Both the position numbers and the translations under genes were made by a program. From Arthrobacter sp. AFG7.2 (GTDB taxonomy: Bacteria; Actinomycetota; Actinomycetes; Actinomycetales; Micrococcaceae), in the NCBI RefSeq assembly GCF_002892835.1, contig NZ_PJMB01000003.1:248001-312000 (forward strand): 64,000 nucleotides of DNA, read 5' to 3'. Under the pieces are notes generated by a model. It worked only from the letters and a program-made list of their open reading frames with translations. It did not search any database and was not told where the DNA came from. Below, one piece after another: positions 36,553 through 45,948 of this stretch. How positions within the stretch are numbered: position 1 is the stretch's first letter; each line of letters starts with the position of its first letter.

Positions 36553-36595
36553 CCCGGCCATAAACCGGCCGCCGGAAAAGTCCTACCCCATGTCG

Positions 36596-36604
36596 TGAGA
36601 TAAT
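36596..36604 (+). promoter_or_regulatory. Extended -10 of leaderless purF promoter
   Basis: TGAGATAAT is an extended -10 (TG, one base, GATAAT) that ends six bases before the GTG start of purF at 36611. No ribosome site is present. Confidence 0.55.
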
Positions 36605-36610
36605 CGACCA

Positions 36611-38290
36611 GTGGCACGCGGCGATGGAAAACTTTCCCATGATCTCCTCCCTGGCGAAAAAGGCCCGCAGGACGCTTGTGGCGTCTTCGGCGTCTGGGCA
36701 CCAGGTGAAGAGGTAGCAAAACTTACCTATTACGGGCTGTATGCATTGCAGCACCGCGGTCAGGAGTCGGCTGGTATTGCCACCAGCGACGGCAAGCGGA
36801 TCAACGTCTACAAGGACATGGGACTCGTCTCCCAGGTCTTCGACGAGACCACGCTGAACACCCTGACCGGGCACCTGGCGGTGGGACACTGCCGCTACTC
36901 CACCACCGGAGCCAGTCACTGGGCCAACGCCCAGCCCACCCTGGGCGCCACCAGCACAGGCACTGTCGCCCTGGCGCATAACGGCAACCTGACCAACACG
37001 GCTGAGCTCAACGCCATGATCCAGGAGCGCAACGGCGGCCAGCTCACCGGCGAAATGAAGCAGGGCAACACCTCGGACACGGCCCTGGTGACAGCCCTCC
37101 TGGAAGGCGAGCCGGGGAAGAGCCTCGAGGAAACCGCCACCGAGCTCCTGCCCAAGATTAAGGGCGGCTTCTGCTTCGTCTTCATGGACGAAGGAACCCT
37201 CTACGCGGCCCGCGACACCTACGGAATTCGCCCGCTCGTACTGGGCCGGCTGGAGCGCGGCTGGGTTGTCGCTTCCGAGCAGTCCGCCCTCGCCACCGTT
37301 GGCGCGAGCTTCATCCGGGAAATTGAACCCGGCGAATTCATCGCCATTGACGAGCAGGGCGTGCGTTCGCAGAAGTTTGCGGAGCCGACGCCGGCCGGTT
37401 GCGTTTTCGAGTACGTCTACCTTGCGCGCCCGGACGCCTCCATCGCCGGCCGCTCGGTGTACGAGTCCCGGGTGGAGATGGGCCGCCAGCTGGCCCGCGA
37501 AAACACCCAGGTGGCGGACATCGTCATCCCCGTACCGGAATCCGGCACCCCTGCAGCCGTGGGCTACGCGGAAGAGTCCGGCATCCCCTTTGCCCACGGC
37601 TTCGTCAAGAACTCCTATGTGGGCCGTACTTTCATCCAGCCCTCTCAAACCCTGCGCCAGCTGGGTATCCGGCTTAAGCTCAATGCCCTTGAGTCGGTCA
37701 TCCGCGGCAAGCGCGTGGTCGTCGTCGATGACTCGATCGTCCGCGGCAACACCCAGCGCGCCATCGTTCGGATGCTCCGGGAAGCCGGCGCGGCCGCTGT
37801 CCACGTCAAGATCTCCTCCCCGCCCGTGCAGTGGCCCTGCTTCTACGGCATCGACTTCGCCTCCCGGGCGGAGCTGATCGCCAACGGTGCCACTATCGAA
37901 GAGATTTCGCAGGCCATCGGCGCCGACTCGCTGGCCTACATCTCCGAAGACGGCATGATCGGAGCCACCCGGCAGCCGCGTGAAAGGCTGTGCACCGCCT
38001 GCTTCACGGGCCAGTACCCCATTGAGCTTCCGGGCTCGGACAAACTGGGCAAGAACCTCCTGGAACGCAAGGACCTCGGTGGACTGAAGCCCTCGCCGTC
38101 GGCCCTCCCCGGCTCTACCGCAGCCCTGGCCGTCGACTCGCATGAAGACCCGGCAGAAAAGTCCGGCGCCACCGGCTGTGATCCCGGGCCGGACTCCGAG
38201 TTTGAAAACCTGCTCACCGAAGCCGACCTCGTGCCGGAGATTCATCACGCAGTCATCACCCCCGACGCTGACAAGAAAGAGTCCGTATGA
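36611..38290 (+). CDS. purF: Amidophosphoribosyltransferase
   Basis: 559 residues. First step of purine synthesis: transfers the glutamine amide to PRPP. A short propeptide (22 residues) ends before the catalytic cysteine C23 in QDACGVFGVW, typical of the class that carries an iron-sulfur cluster. Further motifs are QHRGQESAG, HCRYSTTG, NGNLTN, and the PRPP loop VVVDDSIVRGNTQRAIV. Cluster-ligand cysteines are in WPCFYGID and LCTACFTGQYP. A disordered acidic tail of about 55 residues follows. The GTG start appears leaderless. It overlaps purM by four bases. Confidence 0.97.
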   Translation: MARGDGKLSHDLLPGEKGPQDACGVFGVWAPGEEVAKLTYYGLYALQHRGQESAGIATSDGKRINVYKDMGLVSQVFDETTLNTLTGHLAVGHCRYSTTGASHWANAQPTLGATSTGTVALAHNGNLTNTAELNAMIQERNGGQLTGEMKQGNTSDTALVTALLEGEPGKSLEETATELLPKIKGGFCFVFMDEGTLYAARDTYGIRPLVLGRLERGWVVASEQSALATVGASFIREIEPGEFIAIDEQGVRSQKFAEPTPAGCVFEYVYLARPDASIAGRSVYESRVEMGRQLARENTQVADIVIPVPESGTPAAVGYAEESGIPFAHGFVKNSYVGRTFIQPSQTLRQLGIRLKLNALESVIRGKRVVVVDDSIVRGNTQRAIVRMLREAGAAAVHVKISSPPVQWPCFYGIDFASRAELIANGATIEEISQAIGADSLAYISEDGMIGATRQPRERLCTACFTGQYPIELPGSDKLGKNLLERKDLGGLKPSPSALPGSTAALAVDSHEDPAEKSGATGCDPGPDSEFENLLTEADLVPEIHHAVITPDADKKESV

Positions 38291-39447
38291 CTTCCGCTGC
38301 CCCCGCCTCCGGCAACACCTCCGGGAACACTGCCGGCATCACCTACGCGTCCGCGGGCGTCGATGTTGAAGCCGGCGACCGCGCCGTCGAGCTGATGAAG
38401 GGTGCCATCAAGGCCACCCATAACTCCTCGGTGATCGGCGGGGTGGGCGGCTTCGCCGGCCTCTACGACGTCTCCAAACTCCTCACGTACAAGAAGCCGC
38501 TGCTGGCCACGTCAACCGACGGCGTGGGCACCAAGGTGGCCATCGCGCAGGCCATGGACATCCACGACACCATCGGGTTCGACCTGGTGGGCATGGTGGT
38601 GGACGACATTGTTGTGGTGGGCGCCGAACCGCTGTTCATGACCGACTACATTGCCTGCGGCAAGGTGGTGCCCGAGCGCATCGCCGACATTGTCCGCGGC
38701 ATCGCAGCGGCATGCTCGGTGGCCGGCACTGCCCTGGTGGGCGGCGAAACCGCAGAACACCCCGGCCTGCTGGGCGAGCACGAGTACGACGTCGCCGGCG
38801 CAGCCACCGGCGTCATCGAGGCAGACCACCTGCTGGGACCGGACCGGGTCCGTGCCGGTGACGTCGTGATCGGCATGGCCTCCTCAGGCCTCCACTCCAA
38901 CGGCTACTCCCTGGTCCGCCGCGTCATCAACCACGCAGGGTGGGCGCTGGACCGCCAGGTCTCGGAGCTCGGCCGCACCCTGGGCGAGGAGCTTTTGGAG
39001 CCCACCCGCGTGTACGCCGCAGATTGCCTGGATCTCGCCCGCAGCTTCCCCGTCACGGGGGCTGCTGCCGTGCATGGATTCAGCCATGTGACCGGCGGGG
39101 GCCTGGCCGCCAACCTGGCCCGCGTACTCCCCCGGGGCCTCGTGGCCACGGTGGACCGCGCAACCTGGGAGCTGCCGGCCATCTTCAAGCTGGTGTCCGA
39201 GCTGGGCAACGTCCCGCTGGCGGACCTGGAGCGCACCCTGAACCTTGGCGTGGGCATGGTGGCAATCGTCTCCGCTGACGTCGCTGACGCAGCAGTTGCC
39301 CGGCTGAACGACCGGGGCCTGCCATCCTGGGTGATGGGCACCGTCACGGAGGACTCGGACGCAATCCTGAAGTCCGGTCCGGACTACGTGCAGGGCGCCA
39401 AGGGCGTGGACGGCGGCGCAGTACGGCTGGTCAACGCCTACGCCTAG
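38287..39447 (+). CDS. purM: Phosphoribosylformylglycinamidine cyclo-ligase
   Basis: 386 residues. Makes aminoimidazole ribotide from FGAM with ATP in the fifth purine step. Family motifs: ITYASAGVDVEAGDRAVELM, ATSTDGVGTK, GMVVDDIVVVGAEPLFMTDY, LVGGETAEHPG, and GLHSNGYSLVRRV. The N-terminal 17 residues are Ser/Ala/Gly-rich. ATGA overlap with purF. A strong terminator ends the operon. Confidence 0.97.
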   Translation: MTSAAPASGNTSGNTAGITYASAGVDVEAGDRAVELMKGAIKATHNSSVIGGVGGFAGLYDVSKLLTYKKPLLATSTDGVGTKVAIAQAMDIHDTIGFDLVGMVVDDIVVVGAEPLFMTDYIACGKVVPERIADIVRGIAAACSVAGTALVGGETAEHPGLLGEHEYDVAGAATGVIEADHLLGPDRVRAGDVVIGMASSGLHSNGYSLVRRVINHAGWALDRQVSELGRTLGEELLEPTRVYAADCLDLARSFPVTGAAAVHGFSHVTGGGLAANLARVLPRGLVATVDRATWELPAIFKLVSELGNVPLADLERTLNLGVGMVAIVSADVADAAVARLNDRGLPSWVMGTVTEDSDAILKSGPDYVQGAKGVDGGAVRLVNAYA

Positions 39448-39463
39448 AAAACACACTGATTTT

Positions 39464-39501
39464 GCCGGCAGGTGCCTTGTGCACCTGCCGGCTTTTTGTT
39501 T
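39464..39501 (+). terminator. Intrinsic terminator of purF-purM
   Basis: A 12-bp perfect stem (39464-39475 with 39481-39492), a CTTGT loop and then TTTTTGTTT. Confidence 0.92.
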
Positions 39502-39542
39502 CCATCTATCGGTATGGGCCACTGGACGGGAGAAATTTCCTA

Positions 39543-39565
39543 ATGCGAATGATTATTGATAGCAT
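39543..39565 (+). promoter_or_regulatory. Fur/Zur-like box upstream of the ABC-MFS operon
   Basis: This AT-rich 23-mer has inverted ends (ATGC...GCAT) and a core AATGATTAT, resembling Fur/Zur family boxes. It contains TAGCAT (39560-39565), a possible -10, and lies 42 bp before the first ATPase gene. Metal control is inferred from likeness and from the operon content. The palindrome is imperfect. Confidence 0.45.
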
Positions 39566-39607
39566 GTGATTTGACCCCTTGAAGTCCTGCCGCGAAACGA
39601 TGTCCCC

Positions 39608-40363
39608 ATGCCTGCACCCGCCCTCTCCGTGAAAGACCTCAAGCTCTCCCTCCACGGCCGTGCCCTGGTGCATCCCCTCACTTTCACCATGGAAAAAGGC
39701 GAGCGCGTCGCTCTGCTCGGGGCCTCAGGGTCGGGAAAGTCACTCACTGCCGGTGCCCTCGCGGGCTCAGTTCCGGACGGGATCACGGCCGGCGGCACCA
39801 TCACCTTCCCGGCCGGTTCAGAACCAGGGCATGCCGGATTGATCCGCCAGGACCCGGCAACTTCCCTCAACCCCCTGGTCCCCGTCGGCAAGCAGCTCCT
39901 CATTCCCTTGCGCAGGTCAGGATTTCGCCGTACCGAGGCACAGGCCGAAGCAGCCCGGGTGCTGGCGCTGGCCGGCATTGAGGATCCGGCGCGGATTCTC
40001 CGGCGGTACACCGGCGAGCTGTCCGGCGGGCAGCTGCAACGTGTCTGCATCGCCCTCGCCCTGGCCTCCCGCGGGTCCCTCCTGATAGCGGACGAACCCA
40101 CCACCGCCCTGGACGCCGTCACGCAACTCAAAGTACTCACGACCCTCCGCACGTGGGCGACGGAAGGCCGCAGCCTCCTCTTCATCACCCACGACCTCAC
40201 CGCAGCGGCCGCCCTGTGTACACGCGCCCTGGTCATGGAGTCCGGCCGGATTGTCGAAGAGGCGTCCATGGCGGAGCTGCTCCGGAACCCGCAGCACCCC
40301 TACACACAGCGGCTGTTAAAGGCCGCCGGCGCAGCCGATAAACCCTTCGCGGCGGCAGCATGA
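39608..40363 (+). CDS. ABC transporter ATPase, nickel/peptide (NikD/CntD-like) type
   Basis: 251 residues, the NikD/CntD length rather than the about 330 of OppD. Walker A is GASGSGKS, the Q-loop IRQDPATSLNPLV is the peptide/nickel family pattern, the signature is LSGGQLQRV, and Walker B is LLIADEPTTALD. It powers import by the fused permease at 44100. The end overlaps the second ATPase gene by four bases (ATGA). First gene after the Fur/Zur-like box. Confidence 0.9.
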   Translation: MPAPALSVKDLKLSLHGRALVHPLTFTMEKGERVALLGASGSGKSLTAGALAGSVPDGITAGGTITFPAGSEPGHAGLIRQDPATSLNPLVPVGKQLLIPLRRSGFRRTEAQAEAARVLALAGIEDPARILRRYTGELSGGQLQRVCIALALASRGSLLIADEPTTALDAVTQLKVLTTLRTWATEGRSLLFITHDLTAAAALCTRALVMESGRIVEEASMAELLRNPQHPYTQRLLKAAGAADKPFAAAA

Positions 40364-41214
40364 GCACCCGCGCCATTGAGGGCCTTGGCAGGACCCGGAG
40401 CACAGGGATGGATCCTGGCGCCCTCACCGCAGACGGCATCTCCTTCGCCTACCCCGCCCACCGCTTCCGCAACAGTGGGCCAACAAACACGCTGCACAAC
40501 ATCAGCCTGAGCCTCTCCCCCGGCACCAGTACGGCCCTCGTCGGCAACTCAGGCTCTGGAAAGTCCACCCTGGTGCGGATCCTGCTGGCCCTCGAGAAGC
40601 CCACAAGCGGCACAGTCACCTTTGGCAGCCGGGACGTGCAGTCCGGCCCCGTCAGGTCCCTGCGCTGGTACCGGCAATCCGTGCAGTACATCCCCCAGAA
40701 CCCGGCCGGAAGCCTGGACCCCCGCATGACCGTTTCCCAGCTGTTGAAGGAACCACTGCGGCAGCTCCGGGTGGACGGGAACCACCAGGCCCTGGTGGCC
40801 GAGGCCCTGGACCGGGTTGAAGTGCCGGCAGGCTTGACGGAGCGCCGTCCCGGCGAGCTGTCCGGCGGCCAGAACCAGCGGGTGGCCATTGCCCGTGCCC
40901 TCGTTGTTCAGCCAACCTTCCTGTTGGCGGACGAACCGGTCAGCGGACTTGACCTTCCGTTGCGGGACACGGTCCTCTCGCTGCTGGACAGCCTGGTGCA
41001 GGGAGAAGGCCTGGGCCTGCTCCTGGTCACCCACGACCTTGGTACGGCAGCCAGGATGTGCCACACCACTGCCGTGCTGTCTGCAGGCCGCATCGTGGAA
41101 CAAGGGCCCACCGGGCAGGTGCTGGAAAACCCCGCCAGCCCGGCCGCCATTGCACTTGTGCAGGCATCCGCCAGCCTGCAGCTCCCCAGCCATGTCCCGG
41201 CGGGTGCCCTGTGA
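40360..41214 (+). CDS. ABC transporter ATPase, NikE/CntF-like
   Basis: 284 residues. Walker A is GNSGSGKST, the Q-loop region VQYIPQNPAGSLDPRMTV is the peptide/nickel pattern, the signature is LSGGQNQRV and Walker B FLLADEPVSGLD. It should pair with the preceding ATPase as a heterodimer. An N-terminal extension of about 25 residues carries no obvious motif. It overlaps the MFS gene by GTGA. Confidence 0.9.
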   Translation: MSTRAIEGLGRTRSTGMDPGALTADGISFAYPAHRFRNSGPTNTLHNISLSLSPGTSTALVGNSGSGKSTLVRILLALEKPTSGTVTFGSRDVQSGPVRSLRWYRQSVQYIPQNPAGSLDPRMTVSQLLKEPLRQLRVDGNHQALVAEALDRVEVPAGLTERRPGELSGGQNQRVAIARALVVQPTFLLADEPVSGLDLPLRDTVLSLLDSLVQGEGLGLLLVTHDLGTAARMCHTTAVLSAGRIVEQGPTGQVLENPASPAAIALVQASASLQLPSHVPAGAL

Positions 41215-42485
41215 CAGGACTCCGTTCTCCACAGCGGGTAACCGGCACACCGCCCCACCCGGGTCCGGGCCTGCTCCTGGCCAGCCAGCTCGTCTTCAAT
41301 GTCGGCTTCTACGCTGTGGTGCCGTTCCTTGCCCTTGTCATGACCCAGGACTTCGGCATGACCGCCACAGCCGTCGGCGTCGTCCTCGGTGCGCGCGTCT
41401 TCAGCCAGCAGGGCCTGTTCCTCGTCGGCGGTTTGATCACGGACCGCTGGGGGCCGCGGCGGGCCATGCTGGTGGGCTGCCTGGTCCGCGTCTCCGGGTA
41501 CCTCACCTTGGCCATGGCCGCCAGCTTTCCTCTATTCCTCCTCGGCGCCGTCCTCACCGGCATGGGCGGAGCACTGTTCTCCCCCGCGCTGGAATCCCTC
41601 GTGGGGAAGGCAGAAGAACGACGGCGGAGCGCCAGCCGAAAGGGACCGGCGCTTTTTGCGCTGCTCGCCATTTGTGGAGAGATGGGCGCCGTGGCCGGGC
41701 CGCTGGTCGGCGCGCTGCTGCTCGGCCTTTCCTTCAGTTGGGCGGCACTTGCCGGAGCATTGGTCTTCATCGTCATGGCAGGGGTGCTGTGGTGCAACAT
41801 CCCAAGTGAGGTGCCACATCTTGCCTGGTCCCCGGCCAAGCCGGACGTTCCGCCGCAACCGGCCACTGCACAGACTGAGGGTATCGCTGCGATGCTGCGT
41901 GAGAAGCGCTTTGTGCTGTTCGCTGCCCTGTACAGCGTCAACCTTCTCGCCTACAACCAGCTCTACTTCGGGCTCCCGATCGAACTGACCAGGAGCGGTG
42001 CCGGGCCTGCAGCACTGGCCGGCTTGTTCGCCGTCGCTTCCGTCCTGACCATAGCCCTGCAGTGGCCCATCTCCCGGCTGACAACGAGGATCGGCCCGGG
42101 GCCGGCCCTCACTGCCGGATTCCTCCTTAAGGGCCTGGCATTCGCCACCATGGCAGTGCTGGCCCAGTTTCCAGCCACCGGCGCAACGCAGCTCCTGCCG
42201 CCGCTGCTGCTGGTGGTGGGGTTGTGCCTCGGCCACATGTGCATCGGCCCGGTGGCCATGCCGCTGGTCCTGGACTTTGCCCGCGGCCGCCGTACCGGAA
42301 TCTATTACGGCCTCCTTGCAAGCATGGGCGGCTGCGCCGTGCTGCTAGGCAACTTCATCCTGGGACCGCTCTACTCAGGAGCCGCACAGCCCGGACCCGC
42401 CGCCGTATGGCCCTGGGCGCTGATGGCGGCACTCACGGTGATTCCCGCCGTCGGACTTTCCAGGCTCCTGCCCGCCAAACACTAG
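41211..42485 (+). CDS. MFS exporter (CntE/MdtH-like) within ABC operon
   Basis: 424 residues, twelve membrane helices, short tails. The loop GGLITDRWGPRRAMLVG is the MFS efflux motif and GRRTGIYYGLLASMGGCAV in the last third resembles the drug/metallophore exporters. GTG at 41211 overlaps the ATPase stop, which argues strongly that it belongs to the operon. An exporter inside an importer operon is the gene order of staphylopine-type loci, where it secretes the metallophore. Assignment to CntE rests on context and general likeness, not on a decisive motif. Confidence 0.75.
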   Translation: MTGLRSPQRVTGTPPHPGPGLLLASQLVFNVGFYAVVPFLALVMTQDFGMTATAVGVVLGARVFSQQGLFLVGGLITDRWGPRRAMLVGCLVRVSGYLTLAMAASFPLFLLGAVLTGMGGALFSPALESLVGKAEERRRSASRKGPALFALLAICGEMGAVAGPLVGALLLGLSFSWAALAGALVFIVMAGVLWCNIPSEVPHLAWSPAKPDVPPQPATAQTEGIAAMLREKRFVLFAALYSVNLLAYNQLYFGLPIELTRSGAGPAALAGLFAVASVLTIALQWPISRLTTRIGPGPALTAGFLLKGLAFATMAVLAQFPATGATQLLPPLLLVVGLCLGHMCIGPVAMPLVLDFARGRRTGIYYGLLASMGGCAVLLGNFILGPLYSGAAQPGPAAVWPWALMAALTVIPAVGLSRLLPAKH

Positions 42486-42543
42486 GCCCGGCACCCGCGC
42501 CGGCCCGCACCCTCACCTCTACTGAAGGAACAGGTAATTCCCC

Positions 42544-44100
42544 ATGGCAAAAACCCGCCTCAGCCATGCGCTCACCGGCGTGTCAGCAGTAATTCTGGCC
42601 GCCGGCCTGACAGGTTGTTTCTCCGCCGGAGCCGAACAAACAACAGAGAATGGCGCCGGTTCAGCCCGGATCAAGGTGGCCATGCTGCAGCCGCCACGGT
42701 CCGGGCTCTCGCCCCTGAGTGACGATGCCTTCAAACTGTCACGCTGGAAAACTGCGGAGACGCTGGTGGAACTTGACGATCTCGGCGAGGCAAAACCGGC
42801 TCTCGCCACCGCGTGGCAGCAAACCGGACCGACTGCCTGGCGTTTTACCCTTCGGGACGGCGTGGAGTTCCATGACGGAACGGCCCTGACAGCCGCGGAA
42901 GTGGTTGCTTCCCTGGCTGCCGCTGCAGGGGCCAGCCCCAAGCCCAGGATTCTGGACGGCGTGGTCCTCACCGCCCAGGCCGAGGGTGACACCACAGTCA
43001 TCGTCACCACGGCAACGCCCGATCCCCTCCTTCCCCAACGGCTTTCCAGCCCCCAACTGGCCATCCTCGCAGCCTCGGCCTACAAGGACGGCGCAGTCAG
43101 TCCGGTCAACGCCGGCACCGGGCCCTACCGGCTGGTCTCTGTAGAGGGGACGTCCTCGGCCCGGCTGGACCGTTTTGACAGGTACTGGGGCGGGCGGGCC
43201 GAAGCCGACGGGGTGGACGTCGAGTTCGTTCCGGACGGGACTGCCAGGGCGGCTGCCATCCGGACCGGGGATGCAGACGTCGTCGAAGCGATCCCCGTGG
43301 GCCAGGTGGCCCAGATCGATCCAGCCCTGGTGCACGAAGTACCCATGCCGCGGACCAACACCCTGTACCTGAACACTGCTTCCGGCCCGTTCACGGATCC
43401 GGCGGTCCGGGCCGCCGCCCGGGGCGCGATCGATGCCGGCACCATCGTGGACAGTGTTTATGAGGGCCGGGCAGACAAGGCCGCCGGACTGCTGGGTCCG
43501 GCGCTTCCCTGGGCAGCCGGGGAACGGGACAGTGCGAGCTATGCGGCAGCATTGGCCACCCGGGTCACCGCAACTGCGGTAAAGGGCACACCCATCCGGC
43601 TCGGTACGTTCACTGACCGCGCTGAACTGCCGGAGGTGGCCGTCCAGCTGGAGCAGCAACTGGAGGCTGCCGGTTTCACGGTGGAGCAGGATGTCAGGGA
43701 GTACCAGCACATTGAGGCGGACGCCCTGGCCGGAAAGTTTGACGCCTTCATCCTCTCCCGCGCCACAGTGCTGGATTCCGGGGACCCGGTGGCCTACCTT
43801 TACAGCGACTTCTCCTGCGCCGGGTCCTTCAACATCTCCCAGTTCTGCGATCCGGCCGTTGATGCCGCACTGGCCAAGGCTGCCGGGATTCCGGCCGGCC
43901 CGGAACGCCGCGCTGCCATCGCCGCCGCAGAAAGCCTGATCCTGGCCCGTGATGCGGCAATCCCGCTGCTTCACGAACGCGTCATCCAAGGCGAGTCCGG
44001 CAGCGTCCGGGAGGTGGAGCGGGATTCGCGCGAGCGGGCCCTGATTACGGGCAGGACAGCGGTCACCGGCGGAGCTGGGACCACAGGGGCTGCAGGCTGA
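42544..44100 (+). CDS. Extracellular solute-binding lipoprotein, family 5 (peptide/nickel/metallophore)
   Basis: 518 residues. Lipobox LTGC with modified cysteine C25. Family 5 features are WRFTLRDGVEFHDGTALTAA, the NAGTGPYRLVSVEG strand, FDRYWGG and PRTNTLYLNTA. It should deliver a ligand to the fused permease. AAGGAACAGGTAATTCCCC precedes ATG. The last base overlaps the permease start. Ligand could be nickel, a peptide or a metal-opine complex, which cannot be told from sequence. Confidence 0.92.
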   Translation: MAKTRLSHALTGVSAVILAAGLTGCFSAGAEQTTENGAGSARIKVAMLQPPRSGLSPLSDDAFKLSRWKTAETLVELDDLGEAKPALATAWQQTGPTAWRFTLRDGVEFHDGTALTAAEVVASLAAAAGASPKPRILDGVVLTAQAEGDTTVIVTTATPDPLLPQRLSSPQLAILAASAYKDGAVSPVNAGTGPYRLVSVEGTSSARLDRFDRYWGGRAEADGVDVEFVPDGTARAAAIRTGDADVVEAIPVGQVAQIDPALVHEVPMPRTNTLYLNTASGPFTDPAVRAAARGAIDAGTIVDSVYEGRADKAAGLLGPALPWAAGERDSASYAAALATRVTATAVKGTPIRLGTFTDRAELPEVAVQLEQQLEAAGFTVEQDVREYQHIEADALAGKFDAFILSRATVLDSGDPVAYLYSDFSCAGSFNISQFCDPAVDAALAKAAGIPAGPERRAAIAAAESLILARDAAIPLLHERVIQGESGSVREVERDSRERALITGRTAVTGGAGTTGAAG

Positions 44101-45881
44101 TGCCCACCGGTCCGGTGTTGCTGAAAGTCACTGCCTCGCGGATCCTTGCCCTGGTTTCCCTGGTGCTGCTGGTTGGCATGATGCCGCGGCTCTCAGGGCG
44201 CGGAGCGGAGTACACCATCCTGCGCGCCAGGTACTCGGACCGTGAGCCCACGCCCGAAGCCCTGGCTGCAGTCCGGGCAGAGCTCGGCCTGGAGCAGGGG
44301 CCCGTGGCCATGTTCCTGTCCTGGATGGGGGGCGTATTCACCGGGGACCTCGGCACCTCCTGGATCAGCAATGCGCCCGTAGGTCCGGGGATCACGGCCG
44401 CGCTGAGCGTCTCAGTGACCCTGATGGGGTTCGCCACCGCCGTCGCTGCCCTCATCGCCATTCTCACGTGCACGCCCGCGGTGGTGGACGGGCTGCGGCA
44501 GCGGCGAAGGCCGGCGTCGGGTGCCCTGTCCGCCGCGCTGACCTCCCTGCCGGAGTTCCTCCTGGCAGCGATGCTGCTGGTAGTGGGTGCCATCTGGCTT
44601 CGCTGGTTCCCGCCCTTTGGCTGGAAAGGCGTGGAGTATGCGGTCCTGCCGGCTCTTTCGTTGGGCATCCCGGCGGGCGGACTGATCGGACTCCTGCTGT
44701 CGGACGCTGTCCGCGCCGCGTTCGCGGAGCAGTGGGTGGCCACCTGGCGGATGGCCCATGCGGGGTCCGCGCAGCTGACCGTTGCGGTGCTCCGCCGTGC
44801 ACTGCCGGCGGTGCTGCCGCAGGTGGGGCTGGTCCTCATTGGGCTGACGGGCGGAGCGGTGGCCGTTGAGAAGGTGTACTCGATCCCGGGGCTCGGCCGT
44901 GCGCTCCTGGGCGCAGCCAGTGCCCAGGACATCCCCACCCTTCAGGCGGGCATGCTGGTGCTGATGGGGCTTGCCCTGCTGGTGGGAACGCTGACGACGG
45001 CGGCGCGGTTCGTGCTGCTTGGGCCTGCGGTGCGCTTCGGCACGCTTCCGCTGTCCGAGGCACCGCGGTCGGGGAACCGCCGCCACCTGGCCGTGCCTGC
45101 TGTCGCGGGCCTGGCCTTGCTGCTGATGATCGGCGCCGGGTTGCTGCGCGACCCTTTTACATCCACGCATGCCCGGCTGGCAGCACCCACGTTCACGCTG
45201 CCTTTTGGGGCAGACGCCAGCGGCCGGGACCTGCTGGCCCGTGTGGCGCACGGAGCGCTGGGCACGCTGGGAACTGCGCTGCTGGTGGTGCTGGCCTGCC
45301 TGGTCATCGGAATCGCCGTCGGGCTCTTTCCGCTGGCAGCCACAGGACCGCTCGAGGTCACTAACGCTGCACCGCCCATCCTTGCGGGCCTTGTGGTTGC
45401 AGCGCTAGCGGGCCCCTCGGCGCATGGCGCGGCGCTTGCCGTGGCTGCCGTGAGCTGGGCACCCCTGGCTGCCCATACTGCCGCGTTGGCCCAGGAAGCA
45501 AGGGCGCAACCCTATGTCCAGGTCCTTCCCGTGCTGGGTGTGGGCAAGGCGCGGATCATGCTCCGCTACATCCTTCCGGCCGTGGCGCGGCCAATTTTGC
45601 GGCACGCGATGCTCCGGTTGCCCGGAGTTGCCCTTGCCCTCGCCGCCCTGGGATTCCTGGGACTGGGACCACAGCAGCCGTCAGCGGAGTGGGGACTGAT
45701 CCTGGCCGAGGGCATCGGCTATGTGGAACGAGCACCATGGGCGGTCCTGGCACCGGCGTCCGCACTGGTGCTGGCGTCGGTGTTGGCTGTGGGGCTGGCT
45801 GGTGCGCCCCGCGCTCTGGCCTTGGAAAGAAAGCACGATTCGAACGGCGTAATTCAAGAACCGCGCCGCGCCTCACGCTGA
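44100..45881 (+). CDS. Fused double ABC permease (DppB-DppC-like in one chain)
   Basis: 593 residues holding two binding-protein-dependent permease domains. The first (about 1-290) has the DppB-type start and FTGDLGTSWISNAPVG. The second (about 320-590) has the DppC signature LPFGADASGRDLLARVAHGA. Both end in EAA-type loops (VEKVYSIPGLGRALLGA and VLGVGKARIMLRYILPAVA). Usually the two are separate proteins of about 300 residues. No stop or frameshift lies between them, so the fusion is real. It forms the channel of the operon. Confidence 0.9.
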   Translation: MPTGPVLLKVTASRILALVSLVLLVGMMPRLSGRGAEYTILRARYSDREPTPEALAAVRAELGLEQGPVAMFLSWMGGVFTGDLGTSWISNAPVGPGITAALSVSVTLMGFATAVAALIAILTCTPAVVDGLRQRRRPASGALSAALTSLPEFLLAAMLLVVGAIWLRWFPPFGWKGVEYAVLPALSLGIPAGGLIGLLLSDAVRAAFAEQWVATWRMAHAGSAQLTVAVLRRALPAVLPQVGLVLIGLTGGAVAVEKVYSIPGLGRALLGAASAQDIPTLQAGMLVLMGLALLVGTLTTAARFVLLGPAVRFGTLPLSEAPRSGNRRHLAVPAVAGLALLLMIGAGLLRDPFTSTHARLAAPTFTLPFGADASGRDLLARVAHGALGTLGTALLVVLACLVIGIAVGLFPLAATGPLEVTNAAPPILAGLVVAALAGPSAHGAALAVAAVSWAPLAAHTAALAQEARAQPYVQVLPVLGVGKARIMLRYILPAVARPILRHAMLRLPGVALALAALGFLGLGPQQPSAEWGLILAEGIGYVERAPWAVLAPASALVLASVLAVGLAGAPRALALERKHDSNGVIQEPRRASR

Positions 45882-45931
45882 ACCCTGCCAAAAGAATTTA
45901 TGTGAGATAAACCACTCCCATATCTTGACCC

Positions 45932-45943
45932 TAAGTATACTTA
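45932..45943. promoter_or_regulatory. Palindrome TAAGTATACTTA containing a -10
   Basis: A perfect 12-bp palindrome related to the motifs at 3579 and 28379. TATACT (45936-45941) inside it is a near-consensus -10 placed seven bases before ATG at 45949. Confidence 0.45.
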
Positions 45944-45948
45944 CCTTT

